A stretch of DNA of 64,000 nucleotides. Origin: Strigops habroptila (taxonomy: Eukaryota; Chordata; Aves; Psittaciformes; Psittacidae). The translations under genes and the position numbers were made by a program. The DNA lies in assembly GCF_004027225.2 (NCBI RefSeq), contig NC_044290.2:10184906-10248905 (forward strand). The letters are read 5' to 3'. Below, piece by piece: positions 11,610 through 46,370 of this stretch. The number at the start of each line of letters is the position of its first letter. Position 1 is the first letter of the stretch. The notes beneath the pieces were generated by a model, which had not been told where the DNA came from, did not search any database, and was given only the letters and a program-made list of their open reading frames with translations.

Positions 11610-12713
11610 TGTGGTGGGTTGACCGTGGCTGGATGCCACCAAAGCCACTCCATCGCTCCCCTCCTCAACTGGACAGGGCAGAGAAAATGCATCAAAAGGC
11701 TCATGGGTTGAGATAAGGGCAGGGAGGGATCACTCATGGATTGCTGTCACAGGTGAAACAGATGTGACTTGGGGAGATGGGTTTAATTTATTACCGATAA
11801 ATCAGAGTAGGATAATGAGAAATAAAACCAAATCTTAGAAACACCTTCCTCCCACCCCTCCCTTCTTCCAGGTTTAAGTTCACTCCCAAATTCTCTACCT
11901 CATCCCCCCCCAGCAGAGTGGGGAACGGGGGTTCTGCTCAGTTCATCACCCATTGTCTCTGCTGCTCCTTCCTCCTCATGGGAAGACTCCTCATGCTCTT
12001 CCCCTGCTCCAGCATGGGGTCCCTCCCACGGGACACAGTCCTTCACAAGCTTCCCCAACATAAGGCCTTCCCATGGGATGTGGCTCTTCATGAGGTGCTC
12101 CAGAGTGGGCCCCATTCCCTTCAGGAACAGAAGCTCCACCGTGGGTCCCCCATGGGGTCACAGGTCATGCAGCAAACCTGCTCCAGTGTGGGCTCCACGG
12201 AGCCACAGCTCCTGCCAGGAGCCTGCTCCAGTGCAGGCTTCCCATGGGGTCACAGCCTCCTTCAGACACCCTCCTGCTCCAGCGTAGGGTCCTTCACAGG
12301 CTGCAGGTGGATATCTGCTCCACCATGGGCCTCCATGGTCCATGGCATAGCCTGCCTTACCATGGTCTGCATCATGGGCCGCAGGGGAATCTCTGCTCCG
12401 GTGCCTGGAGCACTTCCTCCCTCCTTCTTCAGCAGCCTTGAAGTCTGCAGAGCTGTTCCTTTCCTCTCACATATTCTCACTCCTCTCTCTGGCTGCAGTT
12501 GCTCTTGCCCAGTTTTTTTAATCCCTTCTTAAATACATTATCCCAGAGGTGCTATCGCTGTCACTGATGGCCTCATCCTTGGCCATCAGCAGGTCCATCT
12601 TCGAGCTGGCTGGTGTGGCTCCACTGGACATAGTGGAAGCTTCTAGTAGCCCCCCACAGAAGCAACCCCTGAAGCCCCCTGCTGCCAAACCCTTGCCATG
12701 CAAACCCAGTACA
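11610..12713 (-). mobile_element. Solo LTR of an avian ERVL-like endogenous retrovirus, antisense in PRKAR1A intron 1
   Basis: This 1104-bp element begins TGTGGTGGGTTGACC and ends CCAGTACA on the plus strand, giving the TG...CA ends of an LTR. It is flanked on both sides by the same 5 bases, AACCT (11605-11609 and 12714-12718), a target-site duplication of the size usual for ERVL-like elements. The body resembles an avian LTR family I recognise, with diverged repeats of a GCTCCAG..GGG motif. On the minus strand there is a TATA-like TATTTAAG (12535 to 12528) and an AATAAA (11792 to 11787) in the right order for LTR transcription. No internal gag, pol or env sequence is present, so it is a solo LTR left by recombination. 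Open frames inside it are not genes. Confidence 0.88.
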
Positions 12714-13465
12714 AACCTGAAAGGGGGGAAAAACCATGCTGAAGAACTTCAAGTGTTACAGCTGACACTATCATTTTAAAGTCTCTTGAAAACCTGGCAC
12801 CATAAGAGATGTGTTTAAAGATGTGCTCTTGATTATTTACAGCTGAAGAAATAGTTTTGGGATTGCAGTATATCCATGGAGATAGTTAGGAAGCATGAAC
12901 CAGTTTGAACTGGAGAGTACCTTTTAGGACTCCTAATTCCATAACTTCCGTTAGTGGATTCTGCCTTGGCATTTGGCTTCAACCACTTCCTAATACTTTT
13001 CATACCGGCCTCTCAGATTCCCAGCTCCCACCCACCTCGCTGCTGGCCATCATCCCCATGACCCTGTACAGACCATATAGCAGTGTGAAGCGAGCCTCCG
13101 AGCCTATGGAATACTGGGTTTAATAGCAGAAAGTTCAGGTGGAAGCTTCCCTGACTTTGAGCACTCACAGAGCTCAAGTTGTAGAAGCTTTTCCAGCTCA
13201 GTCCAATTCTTTTCTTTTTGTGCCTGTGGCTGGAGAGAATCCAGACTCTTTATTCCTTTCCAGGTACTAAATAAGTTCCTGGCTTTTACTTCCATGGTTT
13301 AGCTTAGTTGCTAGTCTTGCAGATAAAGATAGTTTTGTGGTGTGATACCAGTAAAATAACCCAGCATAACTTTCTTTTAGGCAGCATGATGTGCCTGACT
13401 GTATCGGGCAGCAGCATCTTTATTTCCTCTAGTGATTTAACCTTCTCTTTCTCTTCTCTCCAGCA

Positions 13466-24168
<10,703 letters not shown>

Positions 24169-24354
24169 AACCTTCCTACCCAAAACATGCTTCACGAACG
24201 CAGACTGCTTTATTACCCTTGTGCAGAGCCACATTGCCACTGGCATTTGCAGCTTCCTGTCTGTTTAAAAAAGAGAAAAAACAACAAAAAAAAAAATTGC
24301 TTATCATGGCACTATTTTTAATTTGGAGCATATTAGTTCTGTGCTCTCTGTCCC

Positions 24355-24360
24355 ATTAAA
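24355..24360 (+). terminator. PRKAR1A: Candidate proximal poly(A) signal of PRKAR1A (ATTAAA)
   Basis: ATTAAA lies 187 bases after the stop codon, suitable for a short-3'UTR transcript. It is the commonest variant of the canonical hexamer. Use is inferred. Confidence 0.45.
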
Positions 24361-26436
24361 TGAATAGAACAAGTTTTATGGAGACATTTGCTCTTACGGC
24401 TTTTCTCTGTGCAACAGTGTCCAACTTGGGCTGATGCAGCCTTGCTTCAGCAAGGGAGAGCCCTCCTGGCACTGTGCTCATTGCCATAGAGTAAGGAGGT
24501 GACAGCGGGGGGGTGAAAAAGTACTTTGAAAGGTGTTTCTCAAACTGTTGGACAGATTTTAAGGCTGTGTTCATCATCTGCTGTATTTCTTTTCAAATGA
24601 GAACTGCCCTTGTAATTGAGCTTCTTGGGGCTTGGGGGTTTCTTCTTTTTTTAACTCTCTGGGTACTGTAATCCTGGGTTCGGTCGTGAGGCATCAGCTG
24701 CTAAGAAAGCCACAGTTGGAATTTAACAGTGTAATTGTTCCTGTGTCTGCTGGGTTAAGATTGCTTAGTTATGTTTCTGTCAAGTGTAAAGCAAAGCTTT
24801 CAAGGTTACTAGTTCTGGTGAACTACTGCAGTTGTTACTTCATTTGCTGACTTGCCGCAACTGATTTTCTTTCTTCAGCGATAGAAGCGCCATTTAAAAC
24901 TCTTCCTGTTCAAAGTGGCAAGAACCAAATGTGACATTAAACGCCTGACTTTGGTCTGTAGTACATAGGTTGGTGTAAGAATGGTGCAGCTGTCCAGCTG
25001 TGAGTAATGTTGTAGTACTTAGGTTGGTGTAGGAATTGGAAGCAAACGTTTTGTTTTCCCGGTGACTTTTGCTTGCTTTGTATTCCTCAGTTGACTTCTT
25101 TGAACATCGTCAGTTCAGGTGAACCCTTTGTTACCAGGGAAATGTGGAGTCTTTATGGCCAGCACCAGTTGCAGGTGGTGAGAATGCTGGTCTATATAGA
25201 TGCTGTTGTTACTGGTAGAGAACATGAGGCAGAAGTGAATGTTTTACCTTTCCTGCAACACTCAGTTATTTTAAGTTTTTAAATCTGTCAATGAATCCTT
25301 TTTAAATGGTTAATGATAAATCTAGTTTCAACACAGAAGGTGCATTCTCTTTCCTTGCTGATGGAATTGACATGATGCATATTTCACGCTCTTTTCTTTC
25401 TTTCCAAGTTCAATATGTTGCGGAGTCTTAAATGTATTTCAGTATTTACCAGCTTTGTGTTCCATTACTCTGTGCACACCAATACTTCCCCAAAGTTTTT
25501 ACTGAATTCCACGGTTCAATAATGGTAGGCAATTTTTAAGGTTTCCTTTAAACTGTAATTTATATAAAGTAGTGTAGGTTTGTATTTGGGAGTGACAGCA
25601 AGCAGTTCTGCATTTGTTGTGCAACTACTTCTAACGATGGAGCCCTCATTTGATTTCCTTTCTGAGGTCGGATGGATTCCAATTCCAGACTCTCCAAGGC
25701 ATGTAGATAATCAAGAGCCTGGGAATTGATGCAAAACAGTACTGAGGGTATCAAGCCTTTACAGAAGGTTTCAGGCTATTTCTGAACCTGAAATCCCAAT
25801 AATGGGATTTAAATGCTTGTGGTTTGAGTTCTCTATTCGGAAGACATTGAGTAGAGGATTTCAGCCACAGTCCTTAAGGAATGAGCAAAACCGACCTTTT
25901 TGGTTCCTTTTCTTTTTGGTAAAACTTTCCTTAAGTTTTGACTCTATCCAGGTTTATTCTTCACATGTGTTCTTTGTGTTACTTTAAAGCACCAAAAACT
26001 ATGTAAACTAGTTAGAGCTCCACAACAAAAGGCACATTTTTTTTATATAAGGCTTTCTAACCAAGTTTCACTACTGCATCTTTTTAGCTTGCTGGTTACT
26101 CCCTTTTGTAGTTTTACCTACAAGATTTTAAGATAAATCAGCTAAGTCTGAGTTAAATATTAACCACAGTTATAGCTTTACCTTTGTGTGCAATTGAAAT
26201 ATGTTTGAAACCACAATTGGCATAGTTTTGCCTTAGCTAACATTCAGGGCTTTAGAAGTAATTCTTTGCTAGTCCACCTTTAGCGACTTGATGAAGTCTA
26301 TTGCCCTAGAAAGCTATAGTCAACCAGAGGACCATTTTTGTATTGTTACCTGACTATATAAGTCTGATTTACTGTATGTGCTAATATATTATATTATATT
26401 CCTTTTGTTATAGATTGTCCTAATGGCAGGTAAAGC

Positions 26437-26442
26437 AATAAA
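26437..26442 (+). terminator. PRKAR1A: Candidate distal poly(A) signal of PRKAR1A (AATAAA)
   Basis: A canonical AATAAA in the context GCAATAAAATGATTT lies 2.27 kb after the stop. A T-rich stretch (CTCTTCTTTTTTTCCCC) follows about 30 bases later, as expected for a downstream element. Confidence 0.6.
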
Positions 26443-26462
26443 ATGATTTAAATTCTTAAATG

Positions 26463-28225
26463 CAATCAGTCTCTTCTTTTTTTCCCCTCTTCATTTTGTT
26501 TTCCCCATATTGTGTTTTCCTTTAGCCTTAGAGGAATTATTATGAATGAGGTGGTAGAAACGAAGAAGCTTCAATGGATTAGCTTTGTGTTGACTCTGGA
26601 GGCTTGAGTTTAAGTCCTGGCTTACAGCACAATGGAACCTTCCCCTCTGGACCCTACCAGAGAGCTTGGTCTCCACAAGCCGACATATGCCTATGACCTG
26701 GGAACTTCTCCATAGTTCTGGCACATGATGGCTTTTGAAGTGAGAAGGTACCTGTGTCTTGAGTGTCTCTTTGCAACTCCTGCGGCCTTGATGTCTTGTG
26801 AAGGTGGTTAATTCCCAGCCCCTAGTATTGGCACTCATAATCTTCTCTTGTCTACTCACATCTATGGATAACCTTAATGAAGTTTTGAACATGTGGTGAT
26901 CACTCATAAATGAGCTCTGGTGGGCAGACAGGGGGAGATAGAAGAGGGGGATCTTCATACTACGATGAAGTAGGAGAAAAATTGAAGTGATGACCTGAAG
27001 CAGCTCAGACTGGACACGTTTTACATCCAGCTCTGAGAAAGCTGTTGCCATTGCACAACTTTGAAGATACATTAAAAACCTACCACATAAAGGAGAATCA
27101 AAATGAAAAGAAAGCAACCTTGCACCCGCTGTCAGTGCACCGGCCATTTACACATCCCTGAGTCTGTTCCTTCATCCAGCTCTCCCTTTCCCCCACCCCT
27201 TGACCAAAAAAACCCCTGAAAACAGAACTCTATCTAAAGTAAAATTACTATCTAAAGTAAAATTTCCACTTCCAACCTTGTAACTTGACGTTTAAACTTA
27301 TCTTCTGTTGCCATGTGCTTCCTGTTCAAGCCAACAGTCACCATTCCATGACATCAATCAAAGTGATTTTGGACTTGTCATGTGTGGTAAGTGCGCAGAA
27401 AGTCACCGGTAGAGGGAGATACAGGTTTGGGAATACAGTATCCTGCATGGAAACAACCGCTGTGCTGTGCATTGAGAGTGAGTTAAATCCTTTTATTTTC
27501 ACCTGTTTTCTATCCACAAGAGTACAAAGGTCTGTAAGCTCTCCAGTGCTGAGAATTCTGTCTGTTTGATTGAGACTGCCTAAACCCTTGCTTTTGGGAA
27601 AGCTGGAAATGGAAGGATATGGCAGAATGACAAGTTGGGAGACTGAAGGAGCGTGGTGTGGAAGAATATTGGAGGAATCTCTTTGCTAAGTAGAAACACT
27701 CCAAACTTCCTCAGAGGAATGAATAGAGCAGACACCTGTAAGAACATACTCAATTACAACTACAGTCTCCTGCAGCTTTACAGTGTGGAGACGGGTGTAT
27801 TGTAGAACTACTGTGGAGCTGAATTGTCAATACAACCCCCTGTGAAAACAATAGCTGTGGCCAAAGGAGCTTTGTTCCTTTCTTGTGTGATCCAGGCACT
27901 TACTGCCAGGGTGAACGAGTTCCCTCTAGGTTGGGCAGAATCCCAGCCCATGGTAACTGCAGGAGCTTGCTGAGAACCCTTTAGCAACTGCTACATCACT
28001 TGTACTGTGGGTTTAGGATGCTCCAGTGAAAGCTCTGCAGAGCTGTAGATGGGTTTTGTTTAACTTAAAGGTTAGTTCAGAATGAGCTGCTGGTAGCTGG
28101 TTGTGGTGTGGCTTTTGTTTGGGGTTTTTTCTGCTTAAGGGTGATAAATTATCAACAAAGATCTCAGCTGCTTTGCCCAGGCTGCCAAAAGGCTCAGTGC
28201 AATCCTCCTCGGGCAGTTAAAGGGA
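26463..28225. other. Short intergenic gap between convergent 3' ends
   Basis: No recognisable gene. The minus strand has a 218-codon open frame at 26491-27147 with no family I recognise. There is a small tandem duplication of an 18-bp unit, CTATCTAAAGTAAAATTA, at 27230-27265. The rest looks like unique DNA. Confidence 0.5.
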
Positions 28226-28241
28226 AAAACTATTAGAGAGC

Positions 28242-28247
28242 TTTATT
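28242..28247 (-). terminator. FAM20A: Candidate distal poly(A) signal of FAM20A (AATAAA on minus)
   Basis: TTTATT on the plus strand reads AATAAA on the minus strand, about 1.07 kb after the FAM20A stop. Use is inferred. Confidence 0.4.
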
Positions 28248-28904
28248 AAGTTATTCTTAAACCTTGTAATTGGGAGGCAAGGGGAAAACTGCAAATTGAG
28301 AGATCTCCAATAACTCCCTCCCCATGCTTTTTTGGTCTCCAGTTTCTATTGCATCTCCTCAAAACACAGAGAGATGGGGGGGCAGGACACCATTGCTGTT
28401 TTCCAGGGAATTCTGATAGCTTAAGTGATTCTGAAGCTATGGGAAGATGACCTGATGTAGATCCCCTCCACTTTGGCACAATGTTTTCCCCAGAAGTGGG
28501 TGCCTTCTTGAATTGTAAATACAGATGTATGTTTCTGAGCAGTTTGGGGTTTGGCTTTGGTTGGTTGTTAATTTTCCTTGGGGTCAAAGGCAGCATATAT
28601 GAACCTGCCTTTCTCCTATAACCCAAACTGGCTCTTCCACCCATGGGGCAGGTAAAAGTAGAACTGGTTTTACTACCCTACTAGGTGGTGGGGTTTTGAG
28701 TGACATGCACAGATCGAGGTGGAATGGGTTGATCACTCTTAAGGGAGAACAGGAGGTGATGGAGAGGCCTGATGGTGAAAACTGTGCAGATGCTCTTCAG
28801 TGTGACCATGCTGGATCAACACCTTACCTTGTCCCACAGGCACTGCCCGTGTGAAGTAAGACTGCTCTTAAATACAGTCTCGATTATGGAGCAGAGACTT
28901 AATA

Positions 28905-29313
28905 AGAGGGAAACATCCTCAGCATCTCTTTATTCAAGCCTCATCCTTGGATCTAGTTTGTGTCCTTCACCAGCAACCGCAGGTTGGGCAAACCAATGGC
29001 CATGTGTTCCCCACCCTCCCAAGGGCATGACCAGCTCCAGAACAGGTCATTCCTGCTTTTCCACCCAAGAGCTGGTGTTCAGGGCATGAAGATCTGCTGC
29101 AGTTGGACCACGACTTACCAACACACTGGCCAAGCACAGCAGCTTTGGTCAAGTACCCAGCACAGGAGCCCAGTGTGATTCCTGAAGGTTTTCTGGAGAG
29201 TTTCTCCCCTCTCAGTCTCCGCAAGTGTTTGTAGATGGAAATTACCAGCTCTTAAAGCTTCCCACTTGCCTTGCAGGGGTTTTCCCTGCCTCCGAGCATG
29301 AGTTCCAGGCTGT
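28905..29313 (-). other. FAM20A: FAM20A 3' UTR (short form)
   Basis: This sequence follows the TAA stop on the minus strand without coding potential in the FAM20A frame. The first canonical AATAAA on the minus strand is at 28934 to 28929, so a short 3' UTR of about 400 bases is likely. A second AATAAA at 28247 to 28242 could give a longer form. Confidence 0.5.
28929..28934 (-). terminator. FAM20A: Candidate proximal poly(A) signal of FAM20A (AATAAA on minus)
   Basis: This is the first canonical hexamer downstream of the FAM20A stop in the minus direction, in the context TTGAATAAAGAGATG, 380 bases after the stop. Confidence 0.5.
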
Positions 29314-42101
<12,788 letters not shown>

Positions 42102-43234
42102 GGCCGGTGCGGGGAGCCGCGGGCACGGACAGCGCCGGGTGCGGGAGACGACGACGCCGCCGCCGCCTCCCGGGGCAGGGCGCACGGGGGAGCTCGAGCG
42201 GCGGAGCCGGGGGGTGCGGGCACCTCGGGGCGGGGACCGGGCAGGGCGCTCGGGGCCCGAGGCGGGGGAGCGGGGACTGGGGACGGCGGGGAGGGAGCGC
42301 GGGGCTCCAGGGAAGCGATCCGCGTCCGGGTCCGGGTCCGGGCGAGGTTGCACCGAGACCGACCGAGCAGCCCCGGACTTTGCCGCCCGCCCCTCCGCAG
42401 CGTCCGGAGCACACGGAGCCGCCCCGGCCTCCCCCCGCCTGCTCTCGGTCCTTCGGGTTTTCCAGCCCCCTCTCCCAAAAGCGGAGAGTCCTCCCCGGGT
42501 AAAGCCTTTAGCCGGGGCTCTCAGGCAGCGAGTGCCGAAGCTGCGGGGGTCTGGGGGCTGTGTTAGGGTCAGTGTATGGGGATGGGGTGTGTGAACACCT
42601 CCGGCTGCCTGGGCAGGGCTTGCAGCCGTTCTCCGCTGCTTCCTGGCACACGGTTCAGCCTCTGCTTTTATTTTCTTAATTCCTAAATAAACGAGTTGAG
42701 GAAACTCCTCCCTGCAGTTTGCTGGGAGAGGCTCGGCAGCGGGGATGTGTTGGGGCTGGGACCCATCCAGCTCAGTGTGAAGAGCACAGCGAGCAGCAGG
42801 TTGAGGAGCACCAGGCCAAGGGAGGGACATGGAGGAGAAACTGGCTGTAAACAAAGGGAGCGTGACTAGACTGGGCTGGTGCTGGCACTCCGCTGAAGGG
42901 AGGGCAGAAAATAAACTGCAGAAGGAGGAAAAAGTCAATGGTGTTTTCATCTGGCTGGAGCAGAGCTCGGTTTTGCTGCGAGGGGAGGCTCTGGGAAGTG
43001 CAGAGTTGGGGGGTTTGGGGTGTGCAAACAGGCATCAGAGGAGCTGTTGGTCCTGTGATGCTCCTTTTGTAGAGGACGGGAGAGAAGATGGTCCCCTGGG
43101 CTGGCCTGGGTGGTGGCATCGGTCCCTTCTGTCTCTTGATCTTTGGAAGATGGAGTCTAGTTCATGCTCTCATTTAGAAATGCAACTTCAAAATTGCTCT
43201 GTCTTTTGATATTTGAAGAGTTTGGATTCAGGTT

Positions 43235-43268
43235 TGGGGGGGGGGGGTGGGGTGGTGGTGGTGGTGGT
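43235..43268. repeat. Poly-G and GGT repeat
   Basis: A G run of about 12 interrupted by T is followed by tandem GGT units. It is likely unstable and hard to sequence. Confidence 0.85.
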
Positions 43269-43421
43269 TGCTCTGAGCTTTTTTTCATTAATACCAAGTT
43301 TTATGTATTTTCCATGATATGTCAGAAAAATGATAAGCACAAACTGCAGCTTCTGCAGGTGGGTGAGGGCTGGTGGGAGCTAATGATACTCTGCTTCTAC
43401 AAAGCATCAAATGATGCTTTA

Positions 43422-43517
43422 AGCAACCTGGTCTAGGTAAGGTGTCCCTGCCCATGTCAGGGGGCTTGGAATGAGATGATCTTTCAAGTCCCTTCCAACC
43501 CAGACTCTAGGATTCTG
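43422..43517 (+). mobile_element. CR1 LINE 3' fragment, short
   Basis: The plus strand shows AGCAACCTGGTCTAGGTAAG, GTGTCCCTGCCCATGTCAGG, AAGTCCCTTCCAACCCAGAC and a terminus of CTAGGATTCTG. About 95 bp remain. Confidence 0.85.
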
Positions 43518-46289
43518 CTCAGGGACACTGGCTGTGCCCACACTTCTGTGCCCTTTGGGGACAAAACTGATATAATGATTACACTTGGATTCCTTTCTGT
43601 GCTGAACCACACATGAGGTAGCAAGAGGGAAAAGTTGGGGGTCCTGCCTGTATTGGCAATGCTTGGGGGGCGCTGAGCGGGCAGGGGCTCTGCTCAGGGG
43701 CATGTGCTGGGGTCTGCAGGATGGAAAGGGCTCCCACCAGCCTTAGAGCTGGTCCTCCTGATACTGAAGGAGAAAGAAGCTTCTGGGACATAAAACTGGA
43801 TGTAAAGAGGGGAATAATGTTTGCCAGCTCTCTGGCTACATTGCTTAGGAGAGAGCAAAGAGGTGGTGTGCTGCAGGGGCATGTTCTGCATGGGGACCCT
43901 GGGGTCTTCCGCCCTTCCACAGGCTGGAGACAGCTTCCTCAAATCAGCATCGTCATGAGCCCAACAGTAAGTAATGGCCTGGGGCTAACAATAGGATTCT
44001 TCCTTTATTTTAATTCAAAAGAAAGATGGGATGATGACCCATCTGAAGTTAAACTCTGGAATTCACCAAACCCAAATGAATCACCAGGAGGAAAAGCTGC
44101 TCCACATCTGTCATCCCTCCGAAGGACACTCGCTGCCTCTCTTTAAACTTAAAGAGCAGCATTGGACAAACACTCCATCAAAAACTGGCTCATACGTGTT
44201 TCCATCCTAATCCTCCCTGAGCTGTTTCCCTGTTGCTAATCTCCCCCAGAAACCATTAAATCTTTCCTGGTTTGCAGGGCTAATTCTGAGCGAATGCATC
44301 AGGAGCCAAGCAGCAGCTGGGCCAGCATCTCTGTTATTTGTGTGCTCCACAGGAGGATCATTCTACTTTTAATGAAACTAATTAAAAAGAAACAAAAAAA
44401 TAATAAGTCAATCCCATTAATCTGTGATAAATTGAAGTGCTCTCATCCTTCCCAGAGCATTAGGGACTGCCAGCTGGAATGTAAAGCCATTCTGCTCATG
44501 GTTACGTAGAACATCTCAGTGATGCTCCCATAGTGGCAGCACTACCTGGGCTTTGCCCAGCGCCACTTCCCTGCTCAGCCATAGCTTGGAATCCCATGGA
44601 AGCAGGGGGAGATCCCCCATCTCCATCCCATACTCATCCCTCAGCATCTTGCCGTACTCCAGTTCCTTGGTTCATTGTTCTTGCTGCCGGGCTGTACTGG
44701 GCTGTGCACTGGTCCATGGTCAGGAAGGTGAGGACCAATCCCCCCTCCATGAGCCTCAGCAGGAGCAGAGCAGGATGGGTGGATGCATTCCTAAAATTAA
44801 CCTGCACAATCTGCCTCGATAGGACACTGCCAGCTAAAGTGGAATCAAGTTCTCGTTTGGAATTACCATGGGATAATTGTCCTCATTTACTATTTAAAGA
44901 TGGAAAAAAAAGCTCCTTCTTCCAGACAACTGCAGCAGAGAAATGTTCAGGAGTAGATGATGTCCCCAAACATATCATTAAAGCTTTAAATAAATGCATG
45001 ATGACATCTCCTGCTAAGACTTCCTCTGTGTTTCAGATAGGAACCAGGCAGGTCATTGTCAAAGTCGTCTTTTAATAAACAAAAGAGATTCCTCTTGTTT
45101 TTCCAGACACGTAACTTAAAATATTTGGGGATGTAATTCGAATTCTTTCACACGTTATTGATTTAAATATCATCTTCCTTAGAGACGTCTCGTACTTGCC
45201 AAAAGGTAAATGCCTCTGTCTGCTGCTTTTTGTCTTTTTTACTTGGCTCGAAATGCTACAGAACTGACCCAGTCCCACCCTGCGGATTATGTTTGTAAAA
45301 GGGAGAAGAGATGAGAACTATCCCTTTCTCACTCTCCCATTAATTACAAGGATTAAATGCCAAGGCAGCTACACAGCATTATAAAGAATATAAAGATATG
45401 AATTGGAGGAGCCAATTGTGTCTGAGTACATCGTGGCATGGGCATGCTCAGCACCAGCTCCAGCTTCTCCCTCTTTACACATCAGAGCTTCCCCATGCCA
45501 GTGGGCAGCCGTGGTTTGAGGAGACAGGGATGTGATGGGGACAGGGAGGTCATGGAGCATTGGAGAGAGGGGTTTGCTCTGCTCATGGAGCTGCTGAAAA
45601 ACGCTGATTCCAGTTTGTATCCTTGGTGAGGAGGGAGAAAACCCACAAGGAGCAAGGGAGGCATTAGCACAGAGCTGGAAATAGAGGAAAAGCTGCAGCT
45701 TGGACCCTCCCAGGGGAAAACCAGGCTGATTCCAGCTCTTCTGGAATTTGTGTTTGGGTTCATGTCTGAGATCTTTGCTATTTCCTTGACCCCATGATGC
45801 AGATGGTTTTGGCTGCTTCTGCAGCTGGGGCTCGCTGGGCTGTCCCCATGTGTCTGTCTGCTCCCTCTCATCCTTCATGGTGCTTCGGCTCCAAATCCTG
45901 GCCAGAGCCCAGAAGGAGCCCCTCCAGAGCCAGCTACCTCCATCACTCTCTTCTTGCACACCCTTTCCACCCATAACGTAATTTGGGAGGTGCTTGCTCA
46001 GGCTCCTGCCTTACAGCAGATGCTCAGCAGTTGCATCTGACCTGGAGTTTTGCCATGGGAGGGCCCCAGATGTTCTGGACACTCACACAGGGCTTGGGGA
46101 GGTACCCAAGACCCTCATGAGGTTTTTTCCCTCTTGTCCACTTTGCTTTTAGGGCCAAGTGCCCGCTCCCAGCCTGGCTGCTGGAACCGAAGCCCCTGGC
46201 TGGCAGCATCCAGTGGGAATTCTCCTCCTGCCCCTGGAGCAGCGGATCCCCCCTTTGCCAGTTGCAAAGCATCCAGCAGTGCGGGCAGG

Positions 46290-46370
46290 GTGATGGGAAC
46301 AGTGACAGGCAGGGATGCAGGCAAGGTGATGGGCAGGGTGGTGATGGGCAGGGATGATGGGCAGCACATG
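46290..46370. repeat. Short tandem repeat around GATGGGCAG
   Basis: Imperfect repeats of GTGATGGGCAGGG-like units over about 80 bases. It gives the appearance of open frames on both strands. Confidence 0.65.

Larger units (their letters stand above)
24169..26462 (+). other. PRKAR1A: PRKAR1A 3' UTR (likely long form)
   Basis: No conserved coding sequence follows the stop. The stretch is AT-rich with an A-rich run near 24277-24296. Candidate poly(A) signals are ATTAAA at 24355-24360, ATTAAA at 24936-24941 and AATAAA at 26437-26442. Mammalian PRKAR1A makes short and long 3' UTRs, so use of both early and late sites is plausible. A near-duplicate of about 26 bp occurs at 24958 and 25011. The exact cleavage sites are not visible. 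Confidence 0.6.

Noticed and set aside
11918-12532. A 204-codon open frame on the plus strand
   Set aside because: It lies entirely inside the solo LTR, antisense to it, and shows no retroviral or host protein motif.
45369-45974. A 201-codon minus-strand open frame
   Set aside because: Low-complexity Ser/Pro-rich content with no family motif or splice context. It overlaps other open frames on both strands.
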